A DNA stretch of 64,000 nt from Paracidovorax valerianellae (GTDB lineage: Bacteria; Pseudomonadota; Gammaproteobacteria; Burkholderiales; Burkholderiaceae_C), in the NCBI RefSeq assembly GCF_900102625.1, contig NZ_FMZC01000006.1, forward strand, positions 62,001-126,000, in the 5' to 3' direction. The position numbers and the translations under genes were made by a program. A model generated the notes under the pieces. It was not told where the DNA came from and ran no database searches. It was given only the letters and a program-made list of their open reading frames with translations. Positions within the stretch are counted from its first letter, which is position 1; each line of letters begins with the position of its first letter. Shown piece after piece: positions 7,970-16,743 of this stretch.

Positions 7970-9808
7970 ATGTACCAATACACAGACTTCGACCGTGAAT
8001 TCATCCGGCTGCGCGCCGAGCAGTACCGCGACCAACTCGAACGCTTCCAGACGGGCAAGCTCTCGGGCGACGAGTTCAAGCCCCTGCGCCTGCAAAACGG
8101 CTGGTACGTGCAGCGTTATGCGCCCATGTTGCGCGTTGCCGTGCCCTACGGCGAGCTGTCCAGCGCCCAGTTGCGCGTGCTGGCCAAGGTCGCCCGCGAA
8201 TACGACCAGCCCGATGCCGCGCTGCTGGCCGAGGCCCAGGCCACGCAGGAAAAGCTGGGCGACATTCCCCTGCACGACGGCCGGCGCATCGGCACCCAGC
8301 TGAAGTACGGCTACGGCCACTTCACCACGCGCACCAACGTGCAGTACAACTGGATTCCGCTGGACAAGAGCGCCGACGTGATGGACCTGCTGGCCACCGT
8401 GCAGTTGCATGGCATCCAGACCAGCGGCAACTGCATCCGCAACATCACCAGCGACGCGCTGGCCGGCATCGCCGCCGACGAGATCGCCGACCCACGGCCT
8501 TTCTGCGAAATCCTGCGCCAGTGGAGCACGCTGCACCCCGAGTTCGCCTTCCTGCCGCGCAAATTCAAGATCTCGCTCAACGGCGCCCTCGAAGACCGCG
8601 CCGCCCTGGGCTGGTACGACGTGGGCCTGCAGTTGCACAAGAACGACGCGGGCGAGCTGGGCTTTCGCGTGCGCGCCGGTGGCGGCATGGGCCGCACGCC
8701 GGTCATCAGCCCGGTGCTGCGCGAGTTCCTGCCGTGGAACCAGCTCATGAACTACCTGGAAGCGGTGATTCGCGTCTACAACCGCTACGGCCGCCGCGAC
8801 AACGCCTGGAAGGCGCGCATCAAGATCCTCGTCAAGTCCGAAGGCCAGACCTACATCGACCAGGTGGAGGAAGAGTTCCGGCAGATCGTCGAGGTCGAAG
8901 GCGGCCCGCACACCATCACCCAGGCCGAGCTGGACCGTGTGACCGCATCGTTCCGCGAGCCCGATCTGGACCTGCGCCCGGCCGATGCCGAAGCCGAAAC
9001 CGTGGCCCTGCTGCGCACCGCCGCCGAGAACGACCAGGACTTCGGCCGCTGGCTGGTGCGCAACGTGATGCCGCACCGCCACCCGCAACTGCGCGCCGTC
9101 GTGCTGTCGTTCAAGCGCCTGGGCTACGCCCCGGGCGACGCCACCGCCGAACAGCTGGAAGCCGCCGCCGACCTGGCCGACCGCTTCTCCGGTGGCGAGG
9201 CCCGCGTGACGCACGAACAGAACCTGCTGCTGCCCTGGGTGCGCCGCGACCAGTTGCCCGAGCTGTACAAGGCCGCGAAGGCACTGGGCCTGGCCAAGCC
9301 CAACATCGGCCTGCTGACCGACATGATCGCCTGCCCCGGCGGCGACTTCTGCTCGCTGGCCAACGCCCGTTCGCTGCCCATCGCCGAAGCCATCACCGAG
9401 CGCTACCAGGACCTGGACGAGCTGTGGGACCTGGGCGAGATCGACCTGCACATCAGCGGCTGCATCAACAGCTGCGGCCATCACCACAGCGGCCACATCG
9501 GCATCCTGGGCGTCGACAAGGACGGCAAGGAGTGGTACCAGATCACCCTGGGCGGCGCCGACGGCACGACCCTCTCCGGCCCGGCCATCCCCGGCAAGAT
9601 CATCGGCCCGTCGTTCAGCGCCAGCGAAGTGCCCGGCGTGATCGAAGCGCTGCTGGCCACCTACCGCACCGAGCGGCTGCCGGTCACCGACGCCGTCAAC
9701 GGCCCACGGCACGAGAACTTCATCGACACGGTGCGCCGCGTCGGCATCGAGCCCTTCAAGGCCGCCGCCAACGCCGCGCGGCATCCCGCCGAAGCCCTTT
9801 CCGCCTGA
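7970..9808 (+). CDS. cysI: Siroheme-[4Fe-4S] sulfite (nitrite/sulfite) reductase hemoprotein subunit
   Basis: A 612-residue enzyme reducing sulfite to sulfide by six electrons. It has two ferredoxin-like half-domains and the siroheme/iron-sulfur ligand set Cys455-x5-Cys461 (CPGGDFCSLANARS) and Cys498-x3-Cys502 (SGCINSCGHHH). N-terminal segments YGYGHFTTRTNVQYNW and LHGIQTSGNCIRN bind siroheme. No CysJ flavoprotein is encoded nearby, so electrons may come from a ferredoxin, and a ferredoxin with its reductase is encoded 3 kb downstream. It is followed by DUF934, its usual partner in betaproteobacteria. Confidence 0.94.
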   Translation: MYQYTDFDREFIRLRAEQYRDQLERFQTGKLSGDEFKPLRLQNGWYVQRYAPMLRVAVPYGELSSAQLRVLAKVAREYDQPDAALLAEAQATQEKLGDIPLHDGRRIGTQLKYGYGHFTTRTNVQYNWIPLDKSADVMDLLATVQLHGIQTSGNCIRNITSDALAGIAADEIADPRPFCEILRQWSTLHPEFAFLPRKFKISLNGALEDRAALGWYDVGLQLHKNDAGELGFRVRAGGGMGRTPVISPVLREFLPWNQLMNYLEAVIRVYNRYGRRDNAWKARIKILVKSEGQTYIDQVEEEFRQIVEVEGGPHTITQAELDRVTASFREPDLDLRPADAEAETVALLRTAAENDQDFGRWLVRNVMPHRHPQLRAVVLSFKRLGYAPGDATAEQLEAAADLADRFSGGEARVTHEQNLLLPWVRRDQLPELYKAAKALGLAKPNIGLLTDMIACPGGDFCSLANARSLPIAEAITERYQDLDELWDLGEIDLHISGCINSCGHHHSGHIGILGVDKDGKEWYQITLGGADGTTLSGPAIPGKIIGPSFSASEVPGVIEALLATYRTERLPVTDAVNGPRHENFIDTVRRVGIEPFKAAANAARHPAEALSA

Positions 9809-9830
9809 GCCCCGCCGCAGACCCACGACC

Positions 9831-9890
9831 CCAAAATCACTATGAAAATAATAGCTGCCAGCGCACACAGCACCAGCGCGGAAGGCCAAA
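9831..9890 (+). repeat. Dispersed Comamonadaceae-type repeat, copy 1, overlapping the DUF934 start
   Basis: The copy reads CACTATGAAAATAATAGCTG, then CCAGCGC, a spacer and CAGCGCGGAAGGCCAAAA. It matches other copies in the window (for example 41562-41632 reversed), which carry CTATTAAAATAATAGC at the same place. The T-to-G difference creates the ATG used by the next gene. Confidence 0.7.
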
Positions 9891-10222
9891 ACGTTCTTGA
9901 ACTGGCCAACGACGCCGACCCGCTCGCGCAAGACCTTGCCGGCGTGACGCGCATCGACCTGCACTTCCCGAAATTCACCGACGGCCGGGCGTTCAGCCAG
10001 GCCCGGCTGCTGCGCCAGCGCCTGAAGTTCGCGGGCGAGATCCGCGCGACGGGCGACGTGCTCATCGACCAGCTGGTGCAGATGGCCCGCTGCGGCTTCG
10101 ACGTGGCCGTGCTGCGCGAAGGCGTGGACATGGCCGATGCGCAGCGCCAGCTCGACCGCTTCCACGCCTTCTACCAAGGCGACGTGACGCACCCGCTGCC
10201 GCACTTTCGCGACGCTGCCTGA
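9842..10222 (+). CDS. DUF934 family protein of the sulfite reductase cluster
   Basis: A 126-residue protein. The conserved core IDLHFPKFTDGRAFSQARLL, then RLKFAGEIRATGDVLIDQL and the C-terminal FYQGDV identify DUF934, a family nearly always encoded beside betaproteobacterial cysI and thought to assist sulfite reduction. Typical members I recall are longer, with a more elaborate N-terminus. Here roughly the first 16 residues (MKIIAASAHSTSAEGQ) are encoded by the dispersed repeat at 9831-9890. No convincing alternative start lies between the repeat and the conserved core. Confidence 0.88.
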   Translation: MKIIAASAHSTSAEGQNVLELANDADPLAQDLAGVTRIDLHFPKFTDGRAFSQARLLRQRLKFAGEIRATGDVLIDQLVQMARCGFDVAVLREGVDMADAQRQLDRFHAFYQGDVTHPLPHFRDAA

Positions 10223-10285
10223 CCCACGACGCCATCGATGCCGAGCCCCGCGCCGCACGCCGACACCCCCACCGAGATCCACCGC

Positions 10286-11218
10286 ATGAATGCCCGCACC
10301 GAACCCCATGTGCTGAGCCACCTCAGCAACCGCCACCTGGACGCGCTGGAAGAAGAAACCATCTTCATCCTGCGCGAAGTGGCCGCCGCCTTCGAGCGGC
10401 CCGCCCTGCTGTTTTCGGGCGGCAAGGACTCGCTGGTGATGCTCAAGTGCGCTGAAAAGGCCTTTGGCGCGGGCCGCATTCCGTACCCGCTGCTGATGAT
10501 CGACACGGGCCACAATTTCCCGGAAGTGACCGACTTCCGCGACTTCCGGGCCAAGGAACTGGGCGCCGAGCTCATCGTGCGCAGCGTGGAAGACTCCATG
10601 GCGCGCGGCACCGTGCGGCTGGCGCACCCCGGCGAAAGCCGCAACGTGCACCAGTCGGTCACGCTGCTGGAGGCCATCGACGAATTCCGCTTCGATGCGC
10701 TGATCGGCGGCGCCCGCCGCGACGAGGAAAAGGCCCGCGCCAAAGAGCGCATCTTTTCGCACCGCGACAGCTTCGGCCAATGGCAGCCCAAGGCCCAGCG
10801 CCCCGAGCTGTGGACGCTGTTCAACACGCGCCTGGCGCCCGGCGAGCACTTTCGCGTCTTTCCGATCAGCAACTGGACCGAGCTCGATGTGTGGCAGTAC
10901 ATCGACCGCGAGCAGATCGCGCTGCCTTCGCTGTACTACACCCACAAGCGCCAGGTGGTGGAGCGCAAGGGCCTGCTCGTGCCGGTGACCGACCTCACCC
11001 CGCCCCGCGACGGCGAAACGGTGGAAACGCGCGACGTGCGCTTTCGCACCGTGGGCGACATCACCTGCACCTGCCCGGTGGAGAGCCCGGCCGCCACAGC
11101 CGCCGACATCGTGATCGAGACCCTGGCGGCCGACGTGAGCGAGCGCGGCGCGACGCGCATGGACGACAAAACCTCCGACGCCTCGATGGAAAAGCGCAAG
11201 AAAGACGGGTACTTCTGA
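10286..11218 (+). CDS. cysD: Sulfate adenylyltransferase subunit 2 (small, ATP pyrophosphatase)
   Basis: About 310 residues. With CysN it forms ATP sulfurylase, making adenosine phosphosulfate. The PP-loop LLFSGGKDSLVMLKCAEKAF, IDTGHNFPEV, ALIGGARRDEEKARAKERIF and the C-terminal RFRTVGDITCTCPVES are all diagnostic. The ATG at 10286 (MNARTE) is preferred; an in-frame ATG at 10238 would add a 16-residue Pro-rich leader not expected in the family. Neither start has a strong ribosome-binding site. The stop overlaps the cysN start (TGATG). Confidence 0.94.
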   Translation: MNARTEPHVLSHLSNRHLDALEEETIFILREVAAAFERPALLFSGGKDSLVMLKCAEKAFGAGRIPYPLLMIDTGHNFPEVTDFRDFRAKELGAELIVRSVEDSMARGTVRLAHPGESRNVHQSVTLLEAIDEFRFDALIGGARRDEEKARAKERIFSHRDSFGQWQPKAQRPELWTLFNTRLAPGEHFRVFPISNWTELDVWQYIDREQIALPSLYYTHKRQVVERKGLLVPVTDLTPPRDGETVETRDVRFRTVGDITCTCPVESPAATAADIVIETLAADVSERGATRMDDKTSDASMEKRKKDGYF

Positions 11219-12597
11219 TGACCACCACTACCAATTCGATAGCAGCACAGGCAAGCAATCCGGTGGCAGCGGGCCAAAACGAACCCGTATCGGCGCTGAA
11301 GTTCATCACCTGCGGCTCGGTGGACGACGGCAAGAGCACGCTCATCGGCCGCCTGCTGGTGGACAGCAAGGCCGTGCTGCAGGACCACCTGGCCGGTGTG
11401 CAGCGCCAGGGCGAGACCGATCTGGCCTTGCTGACCGACGGCCTTTCGGCCGAGCGCGAACAGGGCATCACCATCGACGTGGCCTACCGCTACTTCGCCA
11501 CCGAAGCGCGCAAATTCATCATCGGCGACGCTCCGGGCCATGAGCAGTACACCCGCAACATGGTCACCGCCGCGAGCAGCGCCGATGCCGCCGTGGTGCT
11601 GGTCGATGCGACCAAGCTCGACTGGAAGAACCCCGCCCTTGAACTGCTCGCGCAGACGCGCCGCCATTCGCTGCTGGTGCACCTGCTGCGCGTGCATTCG
11701 CTGGTGTTCGCGGTGAACAAGCTCGACGCGGTGGAAGACCCCGCGCTCGCCTTCCGCCACATCCGCGACGCGCTCGGCGCCTTCGCGCAGGCCGCGGGCA
11801 TCGCCGCGCGGGCGACGGTGCCGGTGTCCGCGCTCAAGGGCTGGAACGTGGTCGATGCGAACCCCGGCTGGTGCGGCTACGAAGGCCCGAGCCTGCTGCA
11901 GATCCTGGAGCAATTGCCCAACACGCCTACCGATGTCGGCCTGCCGCTGGCCTTTCCCGTGCAGTGGGTCGAGAAGTTCTCGTCCTCAGCCGATACCTCG
12001 CAGGGCCGCCGCGTGTTCTGGGGCCGCGTGGCCGCCGGCAGCGTTGCGCCCGGCACCGCCGTGCAGGTGTTCCCGAGCGGTCAGCAGGCGACCGTGGCCC
12101 AGGTCCTGGACCACGCCCGCCGCCCCGTCGGCGTGCCTGCCGGCCAGAGCGCGGGCATCGTGCTCGACCGCGAGGTGGACGTGTCGCGCGGCGACTGGAT
12201 CATCGCCGCGCCGCAACCTGCCGCCGTGGCCGCCGACGATTTCGACACCCCGGCATCGACGCCGTCCTGGCCCGGCCGGCGCGACCTGCGCGCCACCGTT
12301 GCGTGGATGGATGACGAGCCGCTCGTCGCCGGCCGCGTTTACTGGGCCTTGCACGGCCACCGCTGGGTGAAGGCGAAGGTGCAGCGCGTGGTGCACAAGC
12401 TCAACATCCACACCCTGGCCGAGGAAGACGCCACCCAGCTCGATCCCAACGCCATCGGTCACGTGGACCTGCTGCTACAAGAGCCCCTGCCTGCTGCGCC
12501 GTTCACCCAGGCGCGCGTTCTGGGCTCGCTGATCCTCGTCGACACGGCCAGCCACAAGACGGCCGGCGCGGTGCTCGTGAACGTTCCGGTGGTCTGA
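11218..12597 (+). CDS. cysN: Sulfate adenylyltransferase subunit 1 (GTPase)
   Basis: A 459-residue translation-factor-type GTPase subunit of ATP sulfurylase. G1 is GSVDDGKST at residues 33-41, switch II is DAPGHEQ at 104-110 and G4 is NKLD at 167-170; EREQGITIDVAYRYF is the G2 region. Two beta-barrel domains follow. No APS kinase (CysC) domain is fused at the C-terminus. The ATG overlaps the cysD stop, so the two are translationally coupled. Residues 5-22 fall in a degenerate copy of the dispersed repeat, so this N-terminal tail is probably lineage-specific. Confidence 0.94.
   Translation: MTTTTNSIAAQASNPVAAGQNEPVSALKFITCGSVDDGKSTLIGRLLVDSKAVLQDHLAGVQRQGETDLALLTDGLSAEREQGITIDVAYRYFATEARKFIIGDAPGHEQYTRNMVTAASSADAAVVLVDATKLDWKNPALELLAQTRRHSLLVHLLRVHSLVFAVNKLDAVEDPALAFRHIRDALGAFAQAAGIAARATVPVSALKGWNVVDANPGWCGYEGPSLLQILEQLPNTPTDVGLPLAFPVQWVEKFSSSADTSQGRRVFWGRVAAGSVAPGTAVQVFPSGQQATVAQVLDHARRPVGVPAGQSAGIVLDREVDVSRGDWIIAAPQPAAVAADDFDTPASTPSWPGRRDLRATVAWMDDEPLVAGRVYWALHGHRWVKAKVQRVVHKLNIHTLAEEDATQLDPNAIGHVDLLLQEPLPAAPFTQARVLGSLILVDTASHKTAGAVLVNVPVV
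11232..11282 (+). repeat. Degenerate dispersed repeat, copy 2, within the 5' end of cysN
   Basis: AATTCGATAGCAGCACAGGC followed by a spacer and GCAGCGGGCCAAAACG follows the pattern of the other copies (AATTCAATAGC..., then an arm ending in GGCCAAAA) with several changes. It lies fully inside cysN codons 5-22, which form a weakly constrained tail before the conserved LKFITCGS strand. This is the least certain copy of the family. Confidence 0.45.
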
Positions 12598-12698
12598 CTG
12601 CCGGCGCACCATCCCTTGCCGTTGCAGGGGCGGCCCCGGCCGCTTCCTGAAACGCCCTAAAATCGCGGGTTACCCCCGATCCAACGACAACTCCTCCC

Positions 12699-13022
12699 AT
12701 GACTCACGTCGTCTCCGAAAACTGCATCAAGTGCAAGTACACCGACTGTGTGGACGTGTGCCCCGTGGACTGCTTCCGCGAAGGCCCCAACTTCCTCGTG
12801 ATCGACCCCGATGAGTGCATCGACTGCGCCGTGTGCATTCCCGAGTGCCCCGCCAACGCGATCTTTGCCGAAGAAGACCTGCCGCCCGACCAGATCGCGT
12901 TCATCAAGATCAACGCCGACCTGTCGCCGCAGTTCAAGAGCATCACCAAACGCAAGGCGCCGCTGCCCGATGCCGACGAGTGGAACGGCAAGCCCGGCAA
13001 GGTGGCCGACCTGATCCGCTGA
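12699..13022 (+). CDS. fdxA: Seven-iron ferredoxin [3Fe-4S][4Fe-4S]
   Basis: A 107-residue ferredoxin with cysteines at 9, 12, 17 and 21 ([18 protein letters not shown]) and at 40, 43, 46 and 50 ([12 protein letters not shown]), the FdxA arrangement in which one site carries a 3Fe cluster. The roughly 50-residue C-terminal tail ([20 protein letters not shown]) is also typical. It stands alone 101 bp after cysN and 47 bp before a ferredoxin-NADP reductase, so the two form a plausible electron-transfer pair. Confidence 0.95.
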   Translation: MTHVVSENCIKCKYTDCVDVCPVDCFREGPNFLVIDPDECIDCAVCIPECPANAIFAEEDLPPDQIAFIKINADLSPQFKSITKRKAPLPDADEWNGKPGKVADLIR

Positions 13023-13069
13023 GCCCGCGGCTGCTGGCTCGACCGATCCCGCACACGACGCTGCCGACC

Positions 13070-14137
13070 GTGACCCCTGCTGCACCCAGCCCCATCGAAA
13101 CCAATGCCGTCGTCATCGGCGCCGGGCCGGTCGGGCTGTTCCAGGTGTTCCAGCTCGGGCTGCAGGGCATCGCGGCCCATGTGGTTGACGCTTTGCCCCA
13201 CGTGGGCGGCCAGTGCGCCGAGCTGTACGGCGACAAGCCGATCTACGACATTCCCGGCATTCCCGTCTGCACCGGGCGCGAACTCGTCGCGCTGCTGCAG
13301 CGACAGATCGCTCCCTTCCAGCCCACCCTGCACCTGGGCCAGCGCGTGGCCACGCTGGCACCGCAGGCCGACGGGCGGCTTTTGCTCCAGACCACCGCGG
13401 GCACGCCACTGCTGGCCCGCACCGTCTTCATCGCGGCAGGCGTCGGCGCTTTCGTGCCGCGGGCCGTGAAGGCCGAGGGCATCGAGCGCTTCGAAGGCAC
13501 GCAACTGCATTACCAGGACGATGCGGCAGACACTGCCGGCCGGCATGTGGTCGTGCATGGCGGCGAAGACACCGCGGTCGCACGCGCCATCGCCTGCGCA
13601 CAGCCCGGCCCGCAGGCAGCCGCCAGCGTGACCCTGCTGCACCGGCGCGACGCCTTTCAGGCAGCGCCCGAAGCCCTTCAGCAATTGCAGGCCCTGCGCG
13701 ACGCTGGCCGCATCACCGTCGTGGCCGGGCAGATCACCGGCATAGAGGTGCAGAGCGACCGCTTGGCCGCGCTGCAGCTCATCGGCGCGGACGGCGAGCC
13801 CCTGCGACTTGCGCTCGACGTGCTGATCGCCTGCCTGGGCATTTCTCCGCGCCTGGGCGCCATCGCCGACTGGGGCCTGGCCATGGAACGCAAGCAGCTC
13901 GTGGTCGATACCGCGGCGTTTCGCACCGCCATCCAGGGCATCCACGCCGTGGGCGACATCAACACCTACCCTGGCAAGCGCAAGCTGATCCTGTGCGGCT
14001 TCCACGAGGCCACGCTGGCGGCCTTCGGCGCCGCCGAGTATCTGTCCGGCGCGCCCGTGGCGCTCCAATACACCACCACCAGTGCCCGGCTGCACCAGCG
14101 GCTGGGAGTGGCCGCGCCGGCGGCTTCCGCGCCCTAG
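13070..14137 (+). CDS. Ferredoxin--NADP(+) reductase, thioredoxin-reductase-like type
   Basis: A 355-residue flavoprotein moving electrons between NADPH and ferredoxin. The N-terminal [20 protein letters not shown] binds [22 protein letters not shown] is the family signature, and the C-terminal [20 protein letters not shown] is the second FAD segment. It lacks the CxxC of true thioredoxin reductases. The start is taken as GTG 13070, just before the first conserved strand; no nearby ATG is suitable. The NADP loop reads [12 protein letters not shown], with Glu where GGGDSA is usual. The gene directly follows fdxA. Confidence 0.9.
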   Translation: MTPAAPSPIETNAVVIGAGPVGLFQVFQLGLQGIAAHVVDALPHVGGQCAELYGDKPIYDIPGIPVCTGRELVALLQRQIAPFQPTLHLGQRVATLAPQADGRLLLQTTAGTPLLARTVFIAAGVGAFVPRAVKAEGIERFEGTQLHYQDDAADTAGRHVVVHGGEDTAVARAIACAQPGPQAAASVTLLHRRDAFQAAPEALQQLQALRDAGRITVVAGQITGIEVQSDRLAALQLIGADGEPLRLALDVLIACLGISPRLGAIADWGLAMERKQLVVDTAAFRTAIQGIHAVGDINTYPGKRKLILCGFHEATLAAFGAAEYLSGAPVALQYTTTSARLHQRLGVAAPAASAP

Positions 14138-14146
14138 AATCGCGGC

Positions 14147-14235
14147 TTCGCTAGGGGTGCCGCCGCCCGTGACAAGGCAGCGGCTGAGAAAGTCCCTTTG
14201 AACCTGTTGAGGTCATCCTCGCGCAGGGAAGCAGC
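14147..14235 (+). ncRNA. TPP riboswitch (THI element) upstream of the CytX-like gene
   Basis: The conserved order is present: AGGGGTGCC, then GCGGCTGAGAAAGTCCCTTT containing the CTGAGA box, GAACCTGTTGAGGTCATCCT and the closing CGCAGGGAAGC that pairs with the first segment. It lies 90 bp before the transporter start and just after the reductase stop. Thiamine pyrophosphate binding should lower expression of the downstream transporter. Confidence 0.93.
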
Positions 14236-14325
14236 CTCCCGTCGCCACGCCCCTTGCGCTGCTCTTTGCGCGCCAACGGGCCAGCCAGCGGCCCGCGCCC
14301 CTGCTCTGCCATTCACGGAGCATCC

Positions 14326-15630
14326 ATGCCACCTTCGCCCTCCGCTGCTGCCGCAGCCTCGCCTGCGCCGGCCAATGCCAACGACGCTTTGATTCCGGTC
14401 AGCGCCGACCGCCGCGTCTTCCGCTTCGGCGACCATGCCTCGCTGTGGTTCAGCCTCGGCGTCGGGTTGCTGGTGATGCAGGTGGGCGCGTACCTGATGC
14501 CGGCCCTGGGCACGCGCGAGGCGCTGGCCGCCATCGTGGCGGGCTCGTTGATCGGTGCCGGCTTGCTCGGCTGGGTCGCCAAGATCGGCTGCGACAGCGG
14601 CCTGGCGAGCGCGGGGCTCATGCATGCGGTGTACGGCCGGGCGTTCGCGGGCCTGCCCATAGTGCTCAACATCGTGCAACTGGCGGGCTGGGGCGCGTTC
14701 GAACTGGTGGTGATGCGCGACGCCACCGTGGCCATCGGCCGGCAAGCCGGCGCCATGGCAGGCGCGCACTGGCCGGTGCTGGGCACGCTGCTGTGGGGCG
14801 GCGTGGTGATGCTGCTCATCAGCGGGTCCATGGTGCAACTGGTGCGCCGGCTGATCGCGCGCATCGCGCTGCCACTGGTCGTGCTGTCGCTGCTCTGGCT
14901 GAGCTGGCAGTTCGTGTCGCTGGCTCAGGCCCAAGGCTTCGCCACCTTATGGAATCGGCCCGGCGAAGGCGGCATGGGCGTGCTGCCGGCGCTGGACCTG
15001 GTGATCGCCATGCCGATCTCCTGGCTGCCGCTGGTGGCGGACTACGCACGCCACGGCACGAACGGTCGTTCGGCCCTGCGCGGTACGTGGCTGGGGTACG
15101 CGCTGGCCAATCTATGGTGCTACGCGCTCGGCGTGCTGGTGGCGCTGACGCTGCCCAGCCAGGACCTGGTGACGGCGTTGCTGCTGGCCCAGGGCGGGCT
15201 GATCGCGCTGTCGCTCATCCTCATCGACGAGGTGGACAACGCCTATGGCGATGCGTATTCGGGTGCCGTATCGGCCCACAGCCTGCTGCCGCGATGGGGC
15301 GTGCGCCGCTGGGGCCTGGCGGTGGCGGCGCTGTGCACGGCGCTGGCGCTGGTGCTGCCCATGCACAGCCTGGAGCCATTCCTGCTGCTGCTCAGCTCGG
15401 TGTTCGTGCCGCTCTTCGGCGTGATCCTCGGCCGGCTGGCGTTCGGCGCACCGGTGCAGCAGGCGCTGGCTACGGCGCGGCAGGTGGAGTGGCTCCCGGT
15501 CGGGATCTGGCTCGCGGGGATCGCCTGCTACCACGGACTGCCGCGCGTGGCGCCGATGCTGGGCGCGGCCCTGCCGACGCTGTGCCTGTGCTTCATCCTG
15601 GCGTTCATGACCCGGCCGGGCCGGCGCTGA
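14326..15630 (+). CDS. cytX: Putative hydroxymethylpyrimidine transporter, NCS1 family (CytX-like)
   Basis: A 434-residue membrane protein with about 12 hydrophobic segments. GDHASLWFSLGVGLLVMQVG near the N-terminus, GLASAGLMHAVYGRAFAGLP and AMPISWLPLVADYARHG match NCS1 purine/pyrimidine permeases of the CytX branch. The start ATG is preceded by ACGGAG at good spacing. Its TPP riboswitch and the neighbouring thiD indicate uptake of the thiamine pyrimidine moiety. The substrate is inferred from this context. Confidence 0.88.
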   Translation: MPPSPSAAAAASPAPANANDALIPVSADRRVFRFGDHASLWFSLGVGLLVMQVGAYLMPALGTREALAAIVAGSLIGAGLLGWVAKIGCDSGLASAGLMHAVYGRAFAGLPIVLNIVQLAGWGAFELVVMRDATVAIGRQAGAMAGAHWPVLGTLLWGGVVMLLISGSMVQLVRRLIARIALPLVVLSLLWLSWQFVSLAQAQGFATLWNRPGEGGMGVLPALDLVIAMPISWLPLVADYARHGTNGRSALRGTWLGYALANLWCYALGVLVALTLPSQDLVTALLLAQGGLIALSLILIDEVDNAYGDAYSGAVSAHSLLPRWGVRRWGLAVAALCTALALVLPMHSLEPFLLLLSSVFVPLFGVILGRLAFGAPVQQALATARQVEWLPVGIWLAGIACYHGLPRVAPMLGAALPTLCLCFILAFMTRPGRR

Positions 15631-15672
15631 AACGGCCTGGGTTGTGCGCCCCACGCAGGGAAATGACCATTG

Positions 15673-15732
15673 GTCAAATTGGCCTCCAGCGCAATGAATA
15701 CGCCGGTATATAGCTATTATTTTTATAGCAAA
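15673..15732 (-). repeat. Dispersed repeat, copy 3, between convergent cytX and thiD
   Basis: Read on the plus strand: AAATTGGCCTCCAGCGCAAT, a short spacer, then TAGCTATTATTTTTATAGCA. It has the full core and lies in the reverse orientation relative to copies 1 and 5. It fills much of the 182-bp convergent gap and could help terminate either transcript. Confidence 0.75.
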
Positions 15733-15812
15733 TCCCGCTGAAGGCTTCCCCTTTGGCGGGGGCGTGACAAGCGCCTGAAAGCCGCCGCGTTGCACGCGCC
15801 AGCCGCCGCCCT

Positions 15813-16667
15813 TCAGCCCGTCAGGATGTGCTGCGCCACCGGGCTGTGCCCATGGTTCAGCGGCCCGTGGCCCCGGCCGGTGTGCACGTCGGCCCCGGCT
15901 GCGATGGCGGCCAGGATGTAGGCACGCGCCTGCTCCACGGCCTGTATCAAAGGGTGGCCGAGCGCCAGGTGCGCCGCGATGGCGGACGACAGCGTGCACC
16001 CCGTTCCGTGCCCGTTGTGCGTGGCGATGCGCGCGGACTGCAGCCGGTGCTGCAACCCGTTCGGCCCGGCCAGCACGTCGATCACCCAGTCACCGGGCAG
16101 GTGCCCGCCCTTGAGCAGCACGGCGGGTGCGCCCAGCGCCAGCAGGTCCTGCGCCGCGCGGTCGAGTGCCTCGGCACCGTCCACCGGCCGGCGCAGCAGC
16201 AGCGCGGCTTCGTCGAGGTTGGGGGTGATCAGCGCGGCCAGGGGAAACAGCTCGTCCACCAGCACGCCCACGGTCTCGGGCGCGATGAGCCGGTCGCCGC
16301 TGGTGGCGACCATCACGGGGTCGAGCACCACGTGCGGCAGGCGGTGGCGGCGCAGGGCGTCGGCCACCACCCGCACGGTTTCGGGCGAATGCAGCATGCC
16401 GATCTTGACGGCATCGACACCGATGTCTTCCACCACGGCGTCGATCTGCTGGCGCAGCATGTCCGGGGGCACGCCGTGGATGGCGCGCACGCCTTGCGTG
16501 TTCTGCGCCGTCAGCGCGGTGATGGCGGTCATGCCGTAGCAGCCCAGCGCGCTGAAGGTTTTGAGGTCGGCCTGGATGCCCGCTCCGCCGCCGCTGTCCG
16601 ATCCGGCGATCGACAGCACGCGTGCGTAGCGGCGCACGGCCGATGGCGAAGGGGTCTCTGTGTTCAT
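15813..16667 (-). CDS. thiD: Hydroxymethylpyrimidine/phosphomethylpyrimidine kinase
   Basis: A 284-residue ribokinase-like enzyme phosphorylating HMP and HMP-P for thiamine synthesis. Visible are LSIAGSDSGGGAGIQADLKT, YGMTAITALTAQNTQGV, KIGMLHSPETV, LDPVMVATSG, LITPNLDEAALL, LLKGGHL and the C-terminal anion-hole motif NGHGTGCTLSSAIAAHLA. ATG 16667 (MNTETPSP) is used; an in-frame TTG lies two codons upstream. It is transcribed away from the thiO riboswitch and converges on the HMP transporter. Confidence 0.95.
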   Translation of the reverse strand: MNTETPSPSAVRRYARVLSIAGSDSGGGAGIQADLKTFSALGCYGMTAITALTAQNTQGVRAIHGVPPDMLRQQIDAVVEDIGVDAVKIGMLHSPETVRVVADALRRHRLPHVVLDPVMVATSGDRLIAPETVGVLVDELFPLAALITPNLDEAALLLRRPVDGAEALDRAAQDLLALGAPAVLLKGGHLPGDWVIDVLAGPNGLQHRLQSARIATHNGHGTGCTLSSAIAAHLALGHPLIQAVEQARAYILAAIAAGADVHTGRGHGPLNHGHSPVAQHILTG

Positions 16668-16743
16668 GGGCAAAAATTATGGCCCATGCGCCAGGTCAAA
16701 ACGGCGGGTGCGGGCTCTGTGCTGTAATCCCGGGACGGACGAA

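Noticed and set aside
7766-10945. A 1059-codon open frame on the minus strand opposite cysI-DUF934-cysD
   Set aside because: It is fully antisense to three well-identified genes, and its His/Ala/Gly/Gln-rich composition is what GC-rich codons give when read on the other strand. No domain is visible.
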